A stretch of 64,000 bases of DNA from Oceanobacillus profundus (GTDB taxonomy: Bacteria > Bacillota > Bacilli > Bacillales > Amphibacillaceae), in assembly GCF_003515705.1 (NCBI RefSeq), contig NZ_QWEH01000012.1, positions 86,985 to 150,984 on the forward strand, read 5' to 3'. Both the position numbers and the translations under genes were made by a program. The notes beneath the pieces were generated by a model. The model was not told where the DNA came from, did not search any database, and saw only the letters and a list, made by a program, of their open reading frames with translations. Numbering within the stretch: position 1 is the stretch's first letter; each line of letters starts with the position of its first letter. Of this stretch, positions 1 through 8,700 are shown piece by piece.

Positions 1-1
1 A

Positions 2-1018
2 GTGAATGGTCTTGGGGATTTCTTAAACGGTGATAAGGTCTACCATGCAATGAAGCGGCTGACCCCCATTGTTCATCGTACACCATTATTAACATCACAT
101 ACGACAGATAATATAGTAGGAAAACACGTCTATTGCAAAATGGAAAATCAGCAAAAAACAGGAGCATTTAAGTTTCGTGGAGCAAGCTTTAAGCTGATGC
201 AGCTGTCAAAAGAACAGCTTGCTAAAGGTGTGCTTACTGCCTCTGCAGGAAATCATGCACAAGGGGTTGCGCATGCAGCAGCGAAGCTTGGCGTGAAAGC
301 AACCATCTTTATGGCAGAAGGTACGCCACTTGCGAAAGTGAATGCTACACGAAACTATGGTGCTGAAGTAGTATTAATTGGTGAGAGCTTCCAGGAAGCA
401 TATCAGGCATCCATCGAACATCAATCGGTATCTGGGGCAGTTTATATCCATCCTTTTGATGACTATGATATTATGGCAGGACAGGGAACCATTGCAATGG
501 AGATGCTTCGGCAAGAAGACAGAATGGATACGATCCTCGTCCCAATCGGTGGGGGAGGATTAATTAGCGGTATTGCTGTTGCTGCGAAGCATGTGAACCG
601 GAATATTAGAATAATCGGTGTTCAAGCAGAAGGGGCCCCGGCAATATATGAGAGCTACCATGCTAATTCGGTGATGAAATCGAATAAGGTTTCAACTATA
701 GCAGAAGGAATTGCTGTTAAAGAACCAGGAAGTCTAACCTTACCAGTTATCAGGGAGTATGTAGACGATATAGTTACAGTGACAGATGAGCAAATTGCTT
801 CAGCCATTGTGTATATGCTCGAACGAAATAAAACACTAATGGAAGGAGCGGGAGCAGCTGCCTTGGCAGCCTTATTCGCCCATAATGATAAAATAAAATC
901 AAGGCACTGTGGTGTGATTGTAAGTGGAGGAAATTTGGATATTGGTGCAATGTCCAATATTCAGCAGCTTGCCGAACAAAAAACCCCAAAAAAAGAAAAA
1001 GCTTACATGGCATTATAA
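2..1018 (+). CDS. Threonine ammonia-lyase (threonine/serine dehydratase), PLP-dependent
   Basis: This is a PLP fold-type II enzyme that deaminates threonine (and usually serine) to 2-oxobutyrate and ammonia. The Schiff-base lysine lies in AFKFRGA (K57), followed by SAGNHAQG near residue 80 and the glycine-rich phosphate loop PIGGGGLISG near 180. At 338 residues it has the catalytic domain but no C-terminal ACT-like regulatory domain, so it resembles the short TdcB type more than the long biosynthetic IlvA. The frame opens with GTG at base 2, on the window edge, so the real start may lie upstream. Serine racemase-like activity is an alternative. It ends at a strong terminator. Confidence 0.85.
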   Translation: MNGLGDFLNGDKVYHAMKRLTPIVHRTPLLTSHTTDNIVGKHVYCKMENQQKTGAFKFRGASFKLMQLSKEQLAKGVLTASAGNHAQGVAHAAAKLGVKATIFMAEGTPLAKVNATRNYGAEVVLIGESFQEAYQASIEHQSVSGAVYIHPFDDYDIMAGQGTIAMEMLRQEDRMDTILVPIGGGGLISGIAVAAKHVNRNIRIIGVQAEGAPAIYESYHANSVMKSNKVSTIAEGIAVKEPGSLTLPVIREYVDDIVTVTDEQIASAIVYMLERNKTLMEGAGAAALAALFAHNDKIKSRHCGVIVSGGNLDIGAMSNIQQLAEQKTPKKEKAYMAL

Positions 1019-1019
1019 G

Positions 1020-1059
1020 AAAAAGCTTCTTGGCATTTATTTTCCAAGAGGCTTTTTTT
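1020..1059 (+). terminator. Intrinsic terminator after the threonine dehydratase
   Basis: An inverted repeat (AAAAAGC..TCTTGG against CCAAGA.GGCTTTTT) begins right after the stop codon and runs into a T-tract. Confidence 0.8.
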
Positions 1060-1712
1060 CTGTTTTCAGGAAAAATGGTAAGCGGATACATCCGTTGATT
1101 TGTCAGAGTTTGTCAGATTTTAGGCGAAAAAAATTGATTTAGTCAATTAAATTTATCTGCAAAATTAGATATTAAGATTTAAAATTTTCATATAATGCGA
1201 AAAAAATTAATTAAAAAAATATTTATATGTTTACTTGTTAAACCCTTAATAGTAAAGACTTTATAAAGAGAATTCTTATTAATAACGAAAATTATCAGAA
1301 TTTATTACTGTTAAATTTTATCAAAAGATATTGCTTTTATAAAAATATTCACTTATAATCTTCTAATATATTAAGAAATATTTACGATTTGATTTCGGAT
1401 AATACAAAATGTTTAAAAAACAAATATAAGTTTCCGAATAAGTCGATAAAGAAATACAACCTTTTTGTCTTTGTATTGACTCAGGATGTGAATTATTAGA
1501 AAAATCACAAAAGCTAATATGCTGAAAATAATTACAAAATAGTTATAAGTCTATTATATTTATTAGTTAGGAAGACTTTTTATTTTTTAATAATTATCAG
1601 AACCTTCTGTTTAGAGGGGGTGCAGTAGATTAAATTTTTTAAGTACCATGTAGCTCTTTTATATCAATCATACTTCATAGTAGAGGTAAATTAATACTTT
1701 AGGGGGATTAAT
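1060..1712. other. AT-rich intergenic region
   Basis: About 650 bases that are strongly AT-rich and stop-rich in all frames. I see no coding frame and no convincing structured RNA. It presumably holds the promoter of the oligopeptide transporter operon, whose ribosome binding site (AGGGGGA) lies just before 1713. No unique -35/-10 pair could be chosen with confidence. Confidence 0.5.
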
Positions 1713-2723
1713 TTGAGTAATAAATTATTGGAAATTAAAAACCTATCAACCTCATTCCGCATCGGTGATGATTATTATGCTGCAGTGGATGATGTTACAT
1801 TAACGCTAAATAAAAACGAAGTATTAGGTATTGTTGGAGAATCGGGTTCGGGAAAAAGTGCACTTGCATTCTCCATAATGAGACTCCACAATCGGGCAAA
1901 AATAGAAGGAAGTATTCTGCTCAATGATCAGGATATTGTAGACATGTCTGCTGCTAATTTAAATAAATTACGTGGTGACGATATGGCAATGATTTTCCAA
2001 GATCCACTGACAGCATTAAATCCGCTAATGGAAATTGGAGAACAGATTAGTGAAGCATTACTTTTACATAATCCTAGAATGACACAGAAACAACGTAAGC
2101 AAAGAGTTATAGAATTATTAAATTTAGTAGGAATTCCACGTCCGGAATTTGTATATGAGCAATTCCCGCATGAATTATCTGGGGGGATGCGACAACGAGT
2201 TGTTATAGCGATTGCAATTTCGAATAAACCAGAATTATTAATTGCAGATGAGCCGACTACAGCACTAGATGTAACGATTCAGGCGCAAATACTGGATTTA
2301 ATTCGCAAGCTAAAAGAAGAAATGAATGCCGGAATTATTCTAATTACGCATGATCTAGGTGTTGTTGCTGAAATGGCTGACCGGGTAGCTGTTATGTATG
2401 CTGGACAAATTGTAGAAATTGCTGAAGTACATACATTGTTCGAAAATCCATTACATCCTTATACCAAATCATTACTGAATTCAGTACCAACGGAAGGACA
2501 AGACAAGCTTCACGTCATTCAAGGGATTGTCCCATCGTTAAAAAATTTACCGCGTAAAGGGTGCCGTTTTGCATCAAGAATACCTTGGATTGACGCCTCT
2601 GTCCACGAAGAAAATCCTGTATTGCATGAGGTTAAACCAGGTCATTTTGTAAGGTGCAGTTGTCACACGCATTTTTACTTCTCTGAAGAAAGTAAGGAGG
2701 CTGAGAAGAATGGCATTTCTTGA
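1713..2723 (+). CDS. oppD: Oligopeptide ABC transporter ATP-binding protein (OppD/AppD type)
   Basis: This is one of two ATPases powering peptide import. Walker A is GESGSGKSA (residues about 42-50), the ABC signature is LSGGMRQR (about 155), and Walker B is LLIADEPT, followed by the switch histidine in ITHDLG. The C-terminal oligopeptide extension is present (GCRFASR ... PGHFVRC), but two of the four cysteines usual there are replaced (RIP instead of RCP, SVH in place of the next Cys). The start is TTG at 1713, chosen because AGGGGGA lies 7-8 bases upstream. It overlaps the next gene by 14 bases. The gene order D-F-B-C-A resembles the B. subtilis app operon. Confidence 0.9.
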   Translation: MSNKLLEIKNLSTSFRIGDDYYAAVDDVTLTLNKNEVLGIVGESGSGKSALAFSIMRLHNRAKIEGSILLNDQDIVDMSAANLNKLRGDDMAMIFQDPLTALNPLMEIGEQISEALLLHNPRMTQKQRKQRVIELLNLVGIPRPEFVYEQFPHELSGGMRQRVVIAIAISNKPELLIADEPTTALDVTIQAQILDLIRKLKEEMNAGIILITHDLGVVAEMADRVAVMYAGQIVEIAEVHTLFENPLHPYTKSLLNSVPTEGQDKLHVIQGIVPSLKNLPRKGCRFASRIPWIDASVHEENPVLHEVKPGHFVRCSCHTHFYFSEESKEAEKNGIS

Positions 2724-3642
2724 GGTTAAGGATTTACAAATATATTTTCCGATTAAAGGCGGAGTTTTCAATCGCACCGTTGGCCATATCAAAGCCGTTG
2801 ATGGTGTTTCTTTTTCTCTGGAACAAGGTAAAACATACGGGCTAGTTGGAGAATCAGGTTCAGGGAAGTCAACCACTGGAAGAGCAATTATTGGTTTAGA
2901 AAATGTAACTTCTGGACAGATATTATTTGAAGGTAAAGATATTACATCAATGAAAAGTAAGACAAAAGATTTGAGAAAAGATATTCAAATGATCTTTCAA
3001 GATCCGTATTCGTCTTTGAATCCTAAAAAGCGTGTTCTCGATATTATTGCAGAACCATTGCGAAATTTCGAAATGCATTCTAAACAGGAGGAAAAAAAGA
3101 AAGTACAAGACTTATTGGAACTTGTAGGATTGAGTCCAGAGAGTATATTGAAATATCCCCATCAATTCTCTGGTGGACAGAGGCAACGGATTGGTGTTGC
3201 AAGAGCACTAGCTTTAAAACCAAAGTTAATTATTGCTGATGAGCCTGTTTCAGCATTAGATGTTTCTGTTCAAGCCCAGGTACTCAATTTCATGCGAGAA
3301 ATTCAAGATCAGCTAAACTTGACATACCTATTAATTAGTCATGATTTAGGTATCATTAAACATATGTGTGATCACATAGGAATTATGTATAAGGGACGTT
3401 ATGTGGAAGAAGGGACAAAAGAAGAGATTTTTACGAAACCTCATCATATTTATTCGAAACGTCTCGTTGCTGCAATTCCTGATATTAATCCGCGAATGCG
3501 TGAAAAGCAATATCGATATCGTCAAGAGGTACAAGAAGAATACAACAGTTCCTATAATGATTATTTTGATCATGAAGGATTAGCGTACAGCTTGCAATCG
3601 ATATCGGATACACATAAAGTTGCTTTGCCGAAGAGAGGTTGA
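2710..3642 (+). CDS. oppF: Oligopeptide ABC transporter ATP-binding protein (OppF/AppF type)
   Basis: The second ATPase of the peptide importer. Walker A is GESGSGKSTT (about residue 45), the Q-loop is MIFQDPYSSLNP, the signature is FSGGQRQR and Walker B is LIIADEP, followed by LLISHDLG. At 310 residues, the C-terminus ends in a charged helix and SDTHKVALPKRG, typical of Bacillus App/Opp F subunits. The ATG at 2710 lies inside the end of oppD and has AAGGAGG close upstream, so the two ATPases are translationally coupled. Confidence 0.9.
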   Translation: MAFLEVKDLQIYFPIKGGVFNRTVGHIKAVDGVSFSLEQGKTYGLVGESGSGKSTTGRAIIGLENVTSGQILFEGKDITSMKSKTKDLRKDIQMIFQDPYSSLNPKKRVLDIIAEPLRNFEMHSKQEEKKKVQDLLELVGLSPESILKYPHQFSGGQRQRIGVARALALKPKLIIADEPVSALDVSVQAQVLNFMREIQDQLNLTYLLISHDLGIIKHMCDHIGIMYKGRYVEEGTKEEIFTKPHHIYSKRLVAAIPDINPRMREKQYRYRQEVQEEYNSSYNDYFDHEGLAYSLQSISDTHKVALPKRG

Positions 3643-3646
3643 TTCT

Positions 3647-4609
3647 ATGTGGAAATTTATTGTTAGACGACTTTTTGTAACTTTTCCTCAAATTGTAATA
3701 CTTAGTGTAATTATTTTTATTCTAGCGCAAATGATGCCGGGAGATGCACTTACTGGCTTAATCGATCCAAATATTGATCCGGCTGCAATCGAAGAGCAGC
3801 GTGAACGGCTAGGTCTCAACAATCCATGGTATGTTCAATATAGTGACTGGGTTAAAGGCGTCGTACAAGGGGATCTTGGACAATCATTTCGATATAAGAT
3901 GCCCGTATCTGATCTGATTGAACAACGGATGATTAACACATTTTGGTTGTCACTTCTTACACTAATTTTTACATATGCAATGGCGATTCCGTTGGGCATT
4001 ATTAGCGGACGCTGGAACGATACGTGGTTAGACCGTGCAATTACAGGCTATACCTATATTGGATTTGCAGCCCCACTGTTTATTACCGCCTTATTGATGG
4101 TTTGGGTTTTCGGTTTTCATTTTGGTTGGTTTCCAACAGGTGGAAGTGTTGCACCAGGACTAACACCAGGAACATTTGAGTATTTTATAAGTAAGTTACA
4201 ACATTTATTATTACCTGCATTTTCAATGGCAGTAATTACCACAGTTTCTACGGTTCAATATTTGCGAAGTGAAATAATTGATACGAAACAGAAAGACTTT
4301 ATTGTAACTGCGAGGGCTAAGGGAGCTCCTGAATCGAGAGTATATAATCGACATATTTTCAGGAATTCATTATTGCCCATTGCTGCTTTTTTTGGCTATG
4401 AAATTTCAGGGTTAATCGGAGGATCTATATTTATTGAAAGTATATTTTCTTTTCCAGGAATGGGGCAATTATTCCTTGATTCGGTACTTTTACGAGATTA
4501 TAGTGTCGTAACTTCAGTTGTATTAATTTTTGGTATTGCTGCCATATTAGGTGCTTTGCTTTCTGATATTATTTTAAGTATCGTTGATCCAAGGATACGC
4601 ATCAAGTAG
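3647..4609 (+). CDS. oppB: Oligopeptide ABC transporter permease (OppB/DppB type)
   Basis: An integral membrane permease with an N-terminal segment MWKFIVRRLFVTFPQI typical of DppB/OppB proteins. The binding-protein-dependent transport signature region contains TARAKGAPESRV (residues about 225-236), the EAA loop that contacts the ATPase. About six membrane segments are visible. I chose ATG 3647 over an in-frame TTG at 3620, because the ATG has AGAGAGG at a good distance and the TTG frame starts inside oppF. The length of 320 residues is normal for the family. Confidence 0.9.
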   Translation: MWKFIVRRLFVTFPQIVILSVIIFILAQMMPGDALTGLIDPNIDPAAIEEQRERLGLNNPWYVQYSDWVKGVVQGDLGQSFRYKMPVSDLIEQRMINTFWLSLLTLIFTYAMAIPLGIISGRWNDTWLDRAITGYTYIGFAAPLFITALLMVWVFGFHFGWFPTGGSVAPGLTPGTFEYFISKLQHLLLPAFSMAVITTVSTVQYLRSEIIDTKQKDFIVTARAKGAPESRVYNRHIFRNSLLPIAAFFGYEISGLIGGSIFIESIFSFPGMGQLFLDSVLLRDYSVVTSVVLIFGIAAILGALLSDIILSIVDPRIRIK

Positions 4610-4637
4610 AATCCGAGAGACACTGAGGTGAATTAAA

Positions 4638-5546
4638 ATGGAAATGAACAAGGTTAATGCAGACGTTCAAGCGTCTGATCAAGTAAGAAGTCCCTCCGGA
4701 TTTTCAATTTTATGGAGGGAAATTGTCCGAGATAAAGTTGCGTTAATATCTTTAATCCTGTTGATACTTACATGCATGTTTGTATATGGTATTTCTTTAT
4801 TTTTAGATCAAGGGGAAATTGTAAAAGTTGATTTATTTGCAATACATGAACCTCCAAATGATCAATTTATATTAGGTACGGATTATGGTGGTCGTGATGT
4901 GTTTGGCCAATTAATTATTGGAACGAGAAACTCGTTATCTATTGGAATATTAGTTACTTTAATATCAGGAACAGTTGGGATTTTGCTCGGCTTAATTTCT
5001 GGGTATTTTGGAGGCCATATTGATAACGCTGCTATGCGGTTAGTTGACTTTTTCATGGTTTTGCCAACATTAATGATCGTTATTGTTTTTGTAACCATTG
5101 TATCTGATTATAGCATTTGGTCTTTCTCTCTTATTATGTCCGCCTTTTTATGGATGGGGATTGCTAGGCTTATTCGTTCGAAAGCATTACAGGAAAGGGA
5201 GCTCGATTATGTTCAAGCTTCGAAGACTTTGGGTTCGTCCAATTTTAAAATTATGTTTGCACAAGTTCTGCCTAACTTAAGTTCTATAATTATTGTTACA
5301 ATGACATTAAACTTAGCAGCGAATATTGGAATTGAATCTGGTCTTTCTTTCCTTGGATTTGGCTTCCCGGAAAGTACACCAAGCCTTGGAACACTTATCA
5401 GTTATGCTAGAAATCCGCAAACGCTTGAATTTAGATGGTGGATTTGGCTACCGGCAGCAATACTCATTCTAATTTTGATGCTTGCTATAAATAATGTTGG
5501 CCAGGCATTAAAACGCGCTACTGATGCAAGGCAGCGAAGAGGTTAA
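4638..5546 (+). CDS. oppC: Oligopeptide ABC transporter permease (OppC/DppC type)
   Basis: The second permease subunit. It has the OppC-type N-terminal segment (VRDKVALISLILLILT), the periplasmic motif LGTDYGGRDVFGQL and an EAA-type loop YVQASKTLGSSNFKIM. The conserved C-terminal GLSFLGFGFPESTPSLGTLI is present. At 302 residues it is full length. It lies 28 bases after oppB with a GAGGTGAA ribosome binding site, in the same operon. Confidence 0.9.
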   Translation: MEMNKVNADVQASDQVRSPSGFSILWREIVRDKVALISLILLILTCMFVYGISLFLDQGEIVKVDLFAIHEPPNDQFILGTDYGGRDVFGQLIIGTRNSLSIGILVTLISGTVGILLGLISGYFGGHIDNAAMRLVDFFMVLPTLMIVIVFVTIVSDYSIWSFSLIMSAFLWMGIARLIRSKALQERELDYVQASKTLGSSNFKIMFAQVLPNLSSIIIVTMTLNLAANIGIESGLSFLGFGFPESTPSLGTLISYARNPQTLEFRWWIWLPAAILILILMLAINNVGQALKRATDARQRRG

Positions 5547-5687
5547 TAAAGGATGGTTGTGTACACATCTTACTTTGGTACCTACATTAATACCTTTATT
5601 CAAATCGTATTAATGTTAGATATATAATTTCAGTCATTAAAAACTGAAATTAAGAAAAAGCTTTTAAAAAAAGGGGAGGTTAGAGTT

Positions 5688-7547
5688 ATGGGTAAGACAA
5701 AACTTATGAAGGCGCTGTTAGCACTAATGTTGGTTCTTTTAGTTGCATTAGCTGCTTGTAGCGGGGACTCTGATGATGGTCAAAGTGAAGGGACTGATAG
5801 TGGTTCTGATTCTGGGGATTCAGCAGAGGCTGATGATGAAGGAGAAAGTGATAGTGAAAGTGAACTTTATTCAATTGATGATTTTAATCAAATTAAGACA
5901 AATGAAGGGGAAGCAATTGATGGAGGAACACTTACATTTGGTTTAGTTTCGGATACTGCATTTGAAGGAACGCTAAACTGGAATTTCTACTCAGGAGACC
6001 CAGATGCTCAAATCTTAGATTGGTTTGATGAGGCTTTGTTAACTTGGGATGAAAACTATGTGTATACAAATGATGGAGCAGCTACGTATGAAATCAGTGA
6101 AGATGGGCATGTCTTTACGTTCACGATTGGTGATAATGTAAACTGGCATGATGGTGAGCCAGTCACTGCTGAAGATTGGTTGTTCGCGCATGAAGTAATT
6201 GGCCATCCAGACTATGATGGTCCACGATATGGTTCAGATTTTACTAATATTGAAGGAATGGAAGAGTACCATGCAGGTGAAGCGGATACAATTTCAGGTA
6301 TCAAAGTGATTGACGATAAAACATTAGAGATCACCTATATTCAAGCAACACCATCACTAGTAACTGGTAGTATTTGGACATATCCATTAGCGAAGCATAT
6401 TTTTGGTGATATGGAAGTAGCAGAAATGTCTGCATCACCAGAAGTACGTGAAAACCCAATTGGATTTGGTCCGTTTAAGGTAGAAAGCATTGTACCGGGG
6501 GAATCTGTAACCATGGTTAAAAATGAAGACTACTGGAGAGGCGAGCCAAATTTAGATGGTGTTACTGTAAAAGTAATTAACCCGAATGTGGTTGTACAAG
6601 AGCTTGAATCCGGTGGTGTTGATACCGTGAGTGCATTCCAGGTGGATCAATACCCTGACAATGCAGATATGTCCAATGTTGAATATTTAGGAAGAATTGA
6701 TAGGTCATATTCGTATATTGGATTTAAATTAGGTACTTGGGACAAAGAAAATGGTGAAGTTGTGACAGATCCTGAAGCAAAAATGGCAGATGTTAATCTA
6801 CGTAAAGCAATGTGGCATGCAGTAGATAACACGACTGTTGGTGAACGTTTCTATAACGGTCTACGTTGGAATGCAACAACACTCATTCCACCGTCACATC
6901 CAGAATTCCATGATGATTCAAACGCTGGAGTTTCATATGATCCAGAAGCAGCAAAACAACTTTTGGATGAGGCTGGTTATGTAGATGTAGATGGAGATAA
7001 CTTCCGCGAAAATCCTGATGGCGAAGAGCTTGTTATTAATTTTGCTTCTATGTCTGGAGGAGAAGTGGCAGAACCATTAGCTCAATACTATATCCAGGCT
7101 TGGGAACAAGTTGGTTTAAATGTGCAGCTTTTAGATGGACGTTTACAAGAATTTAATTCATTCTACGATCGTGTAGGTCAAAATGGTGATGATGACCCAG
7201 CGGTTGATATTTACTCAGCAGCTTGGGGCGTTGGAATCGACGTAGATCCTAGAGGATTGTATGGCCGAGACGCGATCTTCAACTTCTCTCGTTATTCAAG
7301 TGACAAAAACGATGAATTACTGGCTGCTGGAGTTTCGGAGGATGCCTTTGAACTAGAGAATCGTCAAAAAGTATACAATGAGTGGCAGCAATTCATGATT
7401 GATGAAGTTCCTGTATTCCCAACATTATACCGTTCAGAGCTTGTACCTGTAAATAATCGAGTTCATAATTACTATATCGGTGATGGAACAAACATGTATC
7501 GTTATGATATTGCAGTTACGCAAGAAGAACCAATTGTAGCTGAATAA
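5688..7547 (+). CDS. oppA: Oligopeptide-binding lipoprotein (SBP family 5)
   Basis: The extracellular substrate-binding protein of the importer. A signal peptide of about 24 residues ends in the lipobox LAAC, so the protein is lipid-anchored. A long acidic, Ser/Gly-rich linker (residues about 25-60) follows, and then a family 5 binding domain with VNWHDGEPVTAEDWLFA and GFGPFKVES. At 619 residues it is larger than classic OppA (about 545). It is the last gene of the operon, with a strong GGGGAGG ribosome binding site and a terminator after it, which suggests higher expression than the membrane parts. The peptide substrate cannot be told from the sequence. Confidence 0.9.
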   Translation: MGKTKLMKALLALMLVLLVALAACSGDSDDGQSEGTDSGSDSGDSAEADDEGESDSESELYSIDDFNQIKTNEGEAIDGGTLTFGLVSDTAFEGTLNWNFYSGDPDAQILDWFDEALLTWDENYVYTNDGAATYEISEDGHVFTFTIGDNVNWHDGEPVTAEDWLFAHEVIGHPDYDGPRYGSDFTNIEGMEEYHAGEADTISGIKVIDDKTLEITYIQATPSLVTGSIWTYPLAKHIFGDMEVAEMSASPEVRENPIGFGPFKVESIVPGESVTMVKNEDYWRGEPNLDGVTVKVINPNVVVQELESGGVDTVSAFQVDQYPDNADMSNVEYLGRIDRSYSYIGFKLGTWDKENGEVVTDPEAKMADVNLRKAMWHAVDNTTVGERFYNGLRWNATTLIPPSHPEFHDDSNAGVSYDPEAAKQLLDEAGYVDVDGDNFRENPDGEELVINFASMSGGEVAEPLAQYYIQAWEQVGLNVQLLDGRLQEFNSFYDRVGQNGDDDPAVDIYSAAWGVGIDVDPRGLYGRDAIFNFSRYSSDKNDELLAAGVSEDAFELENRQKVYNEWQQFMIDEVPVFPTLYRSELVPVNNRVHNYYIGDGTNMYRYDIAVTQEEPIVAE

Positions 7548-7558
7548 ATAGTAAATGA

Positions 7559-7590
7559 AAAGAAGGCTCGTTTTGTGAGTCTTCTTTTTG
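7559..7590 (+). terminator. Intrinsic terminator of the oligopeptide transporter operon
   Basis: Inverted repeat AAGAAGGCTC / GAGTCTTCTT with a short loop, followed by TTTTT. Confidence 0.8.
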
Positions 7591-7660
7591 TGCGGTTACG
7601 TATCTAATATAAATTTATCAAACTTGCGATTTGAGTGTATTTATAAAATTTCTCCTGATT

Positions 7661-7688
7661 TTGCTGGACGGGTCGAATAAGCTATAAT
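7661..7688 (+). promoter_or_regulatory. Putative sigma-A promoter of rpiA
   Basis: A perfect -10 TATAAT (7683-7688) lies 16 bases after a weak -35 TTGCTG (7661-7666), about 35 bases before the rpiA start. Confidence 0.45.
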
Positions 7689-7722
7689 AATTAATAGCTA
7701 TATAATCAAGGAGGCGTAAGTA

Positions 7723-8400
7723 ATGCTAACGGAACAAGATCAAATGAAAAAAGCAGTTGGAGAAAAAGCTGCGACTTTTGTAAAAGATGGTATGAAAATA
7801 GGTCTTGGATCGGGATCAACTGTATATTGGATGGTACGGAAGCTAGGTGAGCTTGTTGATGCTGGTGTAAATATTGAGGGAATTCCATCATCAAAACAAA
7901 CAGAGAAATGGGCGCAGGAATTTGGCGTACCACTTACTGATTTTCGGGAAGTAAAGGAATTGGATATTACAATTGATGGTGCGGATGAAGTAGATGAAAA
8001 TCATCAACTCATCAAAGGTGGAGGTGCAGCGTTATTTCGTGAGAAAATTATTGCACAGGCTGCTAAGGAACTGATTATTATTGTGGATGAATCAAAAATG
8101 GTTTCACATTTGGGAGAGTATCCACTGCCTGTCGAAGTGCTTCCATTTGCTTGGGAACGAACAGCAAATGAAATTTCGAAACTTGGCTGTGTGCCAAAGC
8201 TGCGTACGCTTGATGGAGAAATATTAGTTACCGATAATGGGAATTACATATTGGATTGTCCGTTCAATAAAATACCAGATCCAGATCAATTAAATAAACA
8301 ATTGAAGCAAATTGTTGGAGTAATAGAAACTGGCTTATTTATCGATATGACAACGAAAGTAATTATTGGAAATAAAGAAACGGTTACTGTTGTCGAGTAA
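7723..8400 (+). CDS. rpiA: Ribose-5-phosphate isomerase A
   Basis: Interconverts ribose-5-phosphate and ribulose-5-phosphate in the non-oxidative pentose phosphate pathway, in the cytoplasm. The hallmarks of RpiA are present in order: GLGSGSTV (phosphate loop, about residue 27), DITIDGADEVD (about 83-93) and LIKGGGAALFREKI with the catalytic glutamate. At 225 residues it is full length. The ATG at 7723 has AAGGAGG at ideal spacing. It appears to be a single-gene unit between two terminators. Confidence 0.95.
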   Translation: MLTEQDQMKKAVGEKAATFVKDGMKIGLGSGSTVYWMVRKLGELVDAGVNIEGIPSSKQTEKWAQEFGVPLTDFREVKELDITIDGADEVDENHQLIKGGGAALFREKIIAQAAKELIIIVDESKMVSHLGEYPLPVEVLPFAWERTANEISKLGCVPKLRTLDGEILVTDNGNYILDCPFNKIPDPDQLNKQLKQIVGVIETGLFIDMTTKVIIGNKETVTVVE

Positions 8401-8418
8401 AATGATGTAATAGAAGAG

Positions 8419-8449
8419 ACACCCTAGAAGAGATTCTTTGGGTGTTTTT
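8419..8449 (+). terminator. Terminator after rpiA
   Basis: ACACCC pairs with GGGTGT around a loop that contains AAGA/TCTT, followed by TTTTTA. Confidence 0.65.
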
Positions 8450-8700
8450 ACCACGCATTAACGAGCTGTGATATCTCGACCTCCAATCCTGAAGAAAATC
8501 AAAATGTTGAGGATAGGGGATAAAACAGCCCGTAAATTCCTGATTCTGTTCAAGGGCCTTTAGGTCATACCCTTGTGGTACTAATATTTAGTTGGAAGGA
8601 GTCTCCCCGCTAAATGAAGTCTCACTTTATCACTTTATCCGACTTTTTTGCATACGATGAGAAGTAGACTTAAAAATGTGGGTGGAAAGGGTGGCATCAT
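8450..8700. other. Asparagine synthetase leader region
   Basis: About 250 non-coding bases. It holds one small perfect inverted repeat, CAAGGG (8551-8556) with CCCTTG (8570-8575), with no T-tract after it. No T-box consensus (AGGGTGGNACC) is visible, so I make no riboswitch call. Confidence 0.4.

Noticed and set aside
655..1091. Minus-strand open frames across the threonine dehydratase 3' end
   Set aside because: They lie opposite a well-supported gene and encode no recognisable protein; they are frame shadows.
8450..8700. Possible T-box or other amino-acid riboswitch before asparagine synthetase
   Set aside because: No AGGGTGGNACC box, no anti-terminator/terminator pair and no T-tract could be found; only one short inverted repeat is present.
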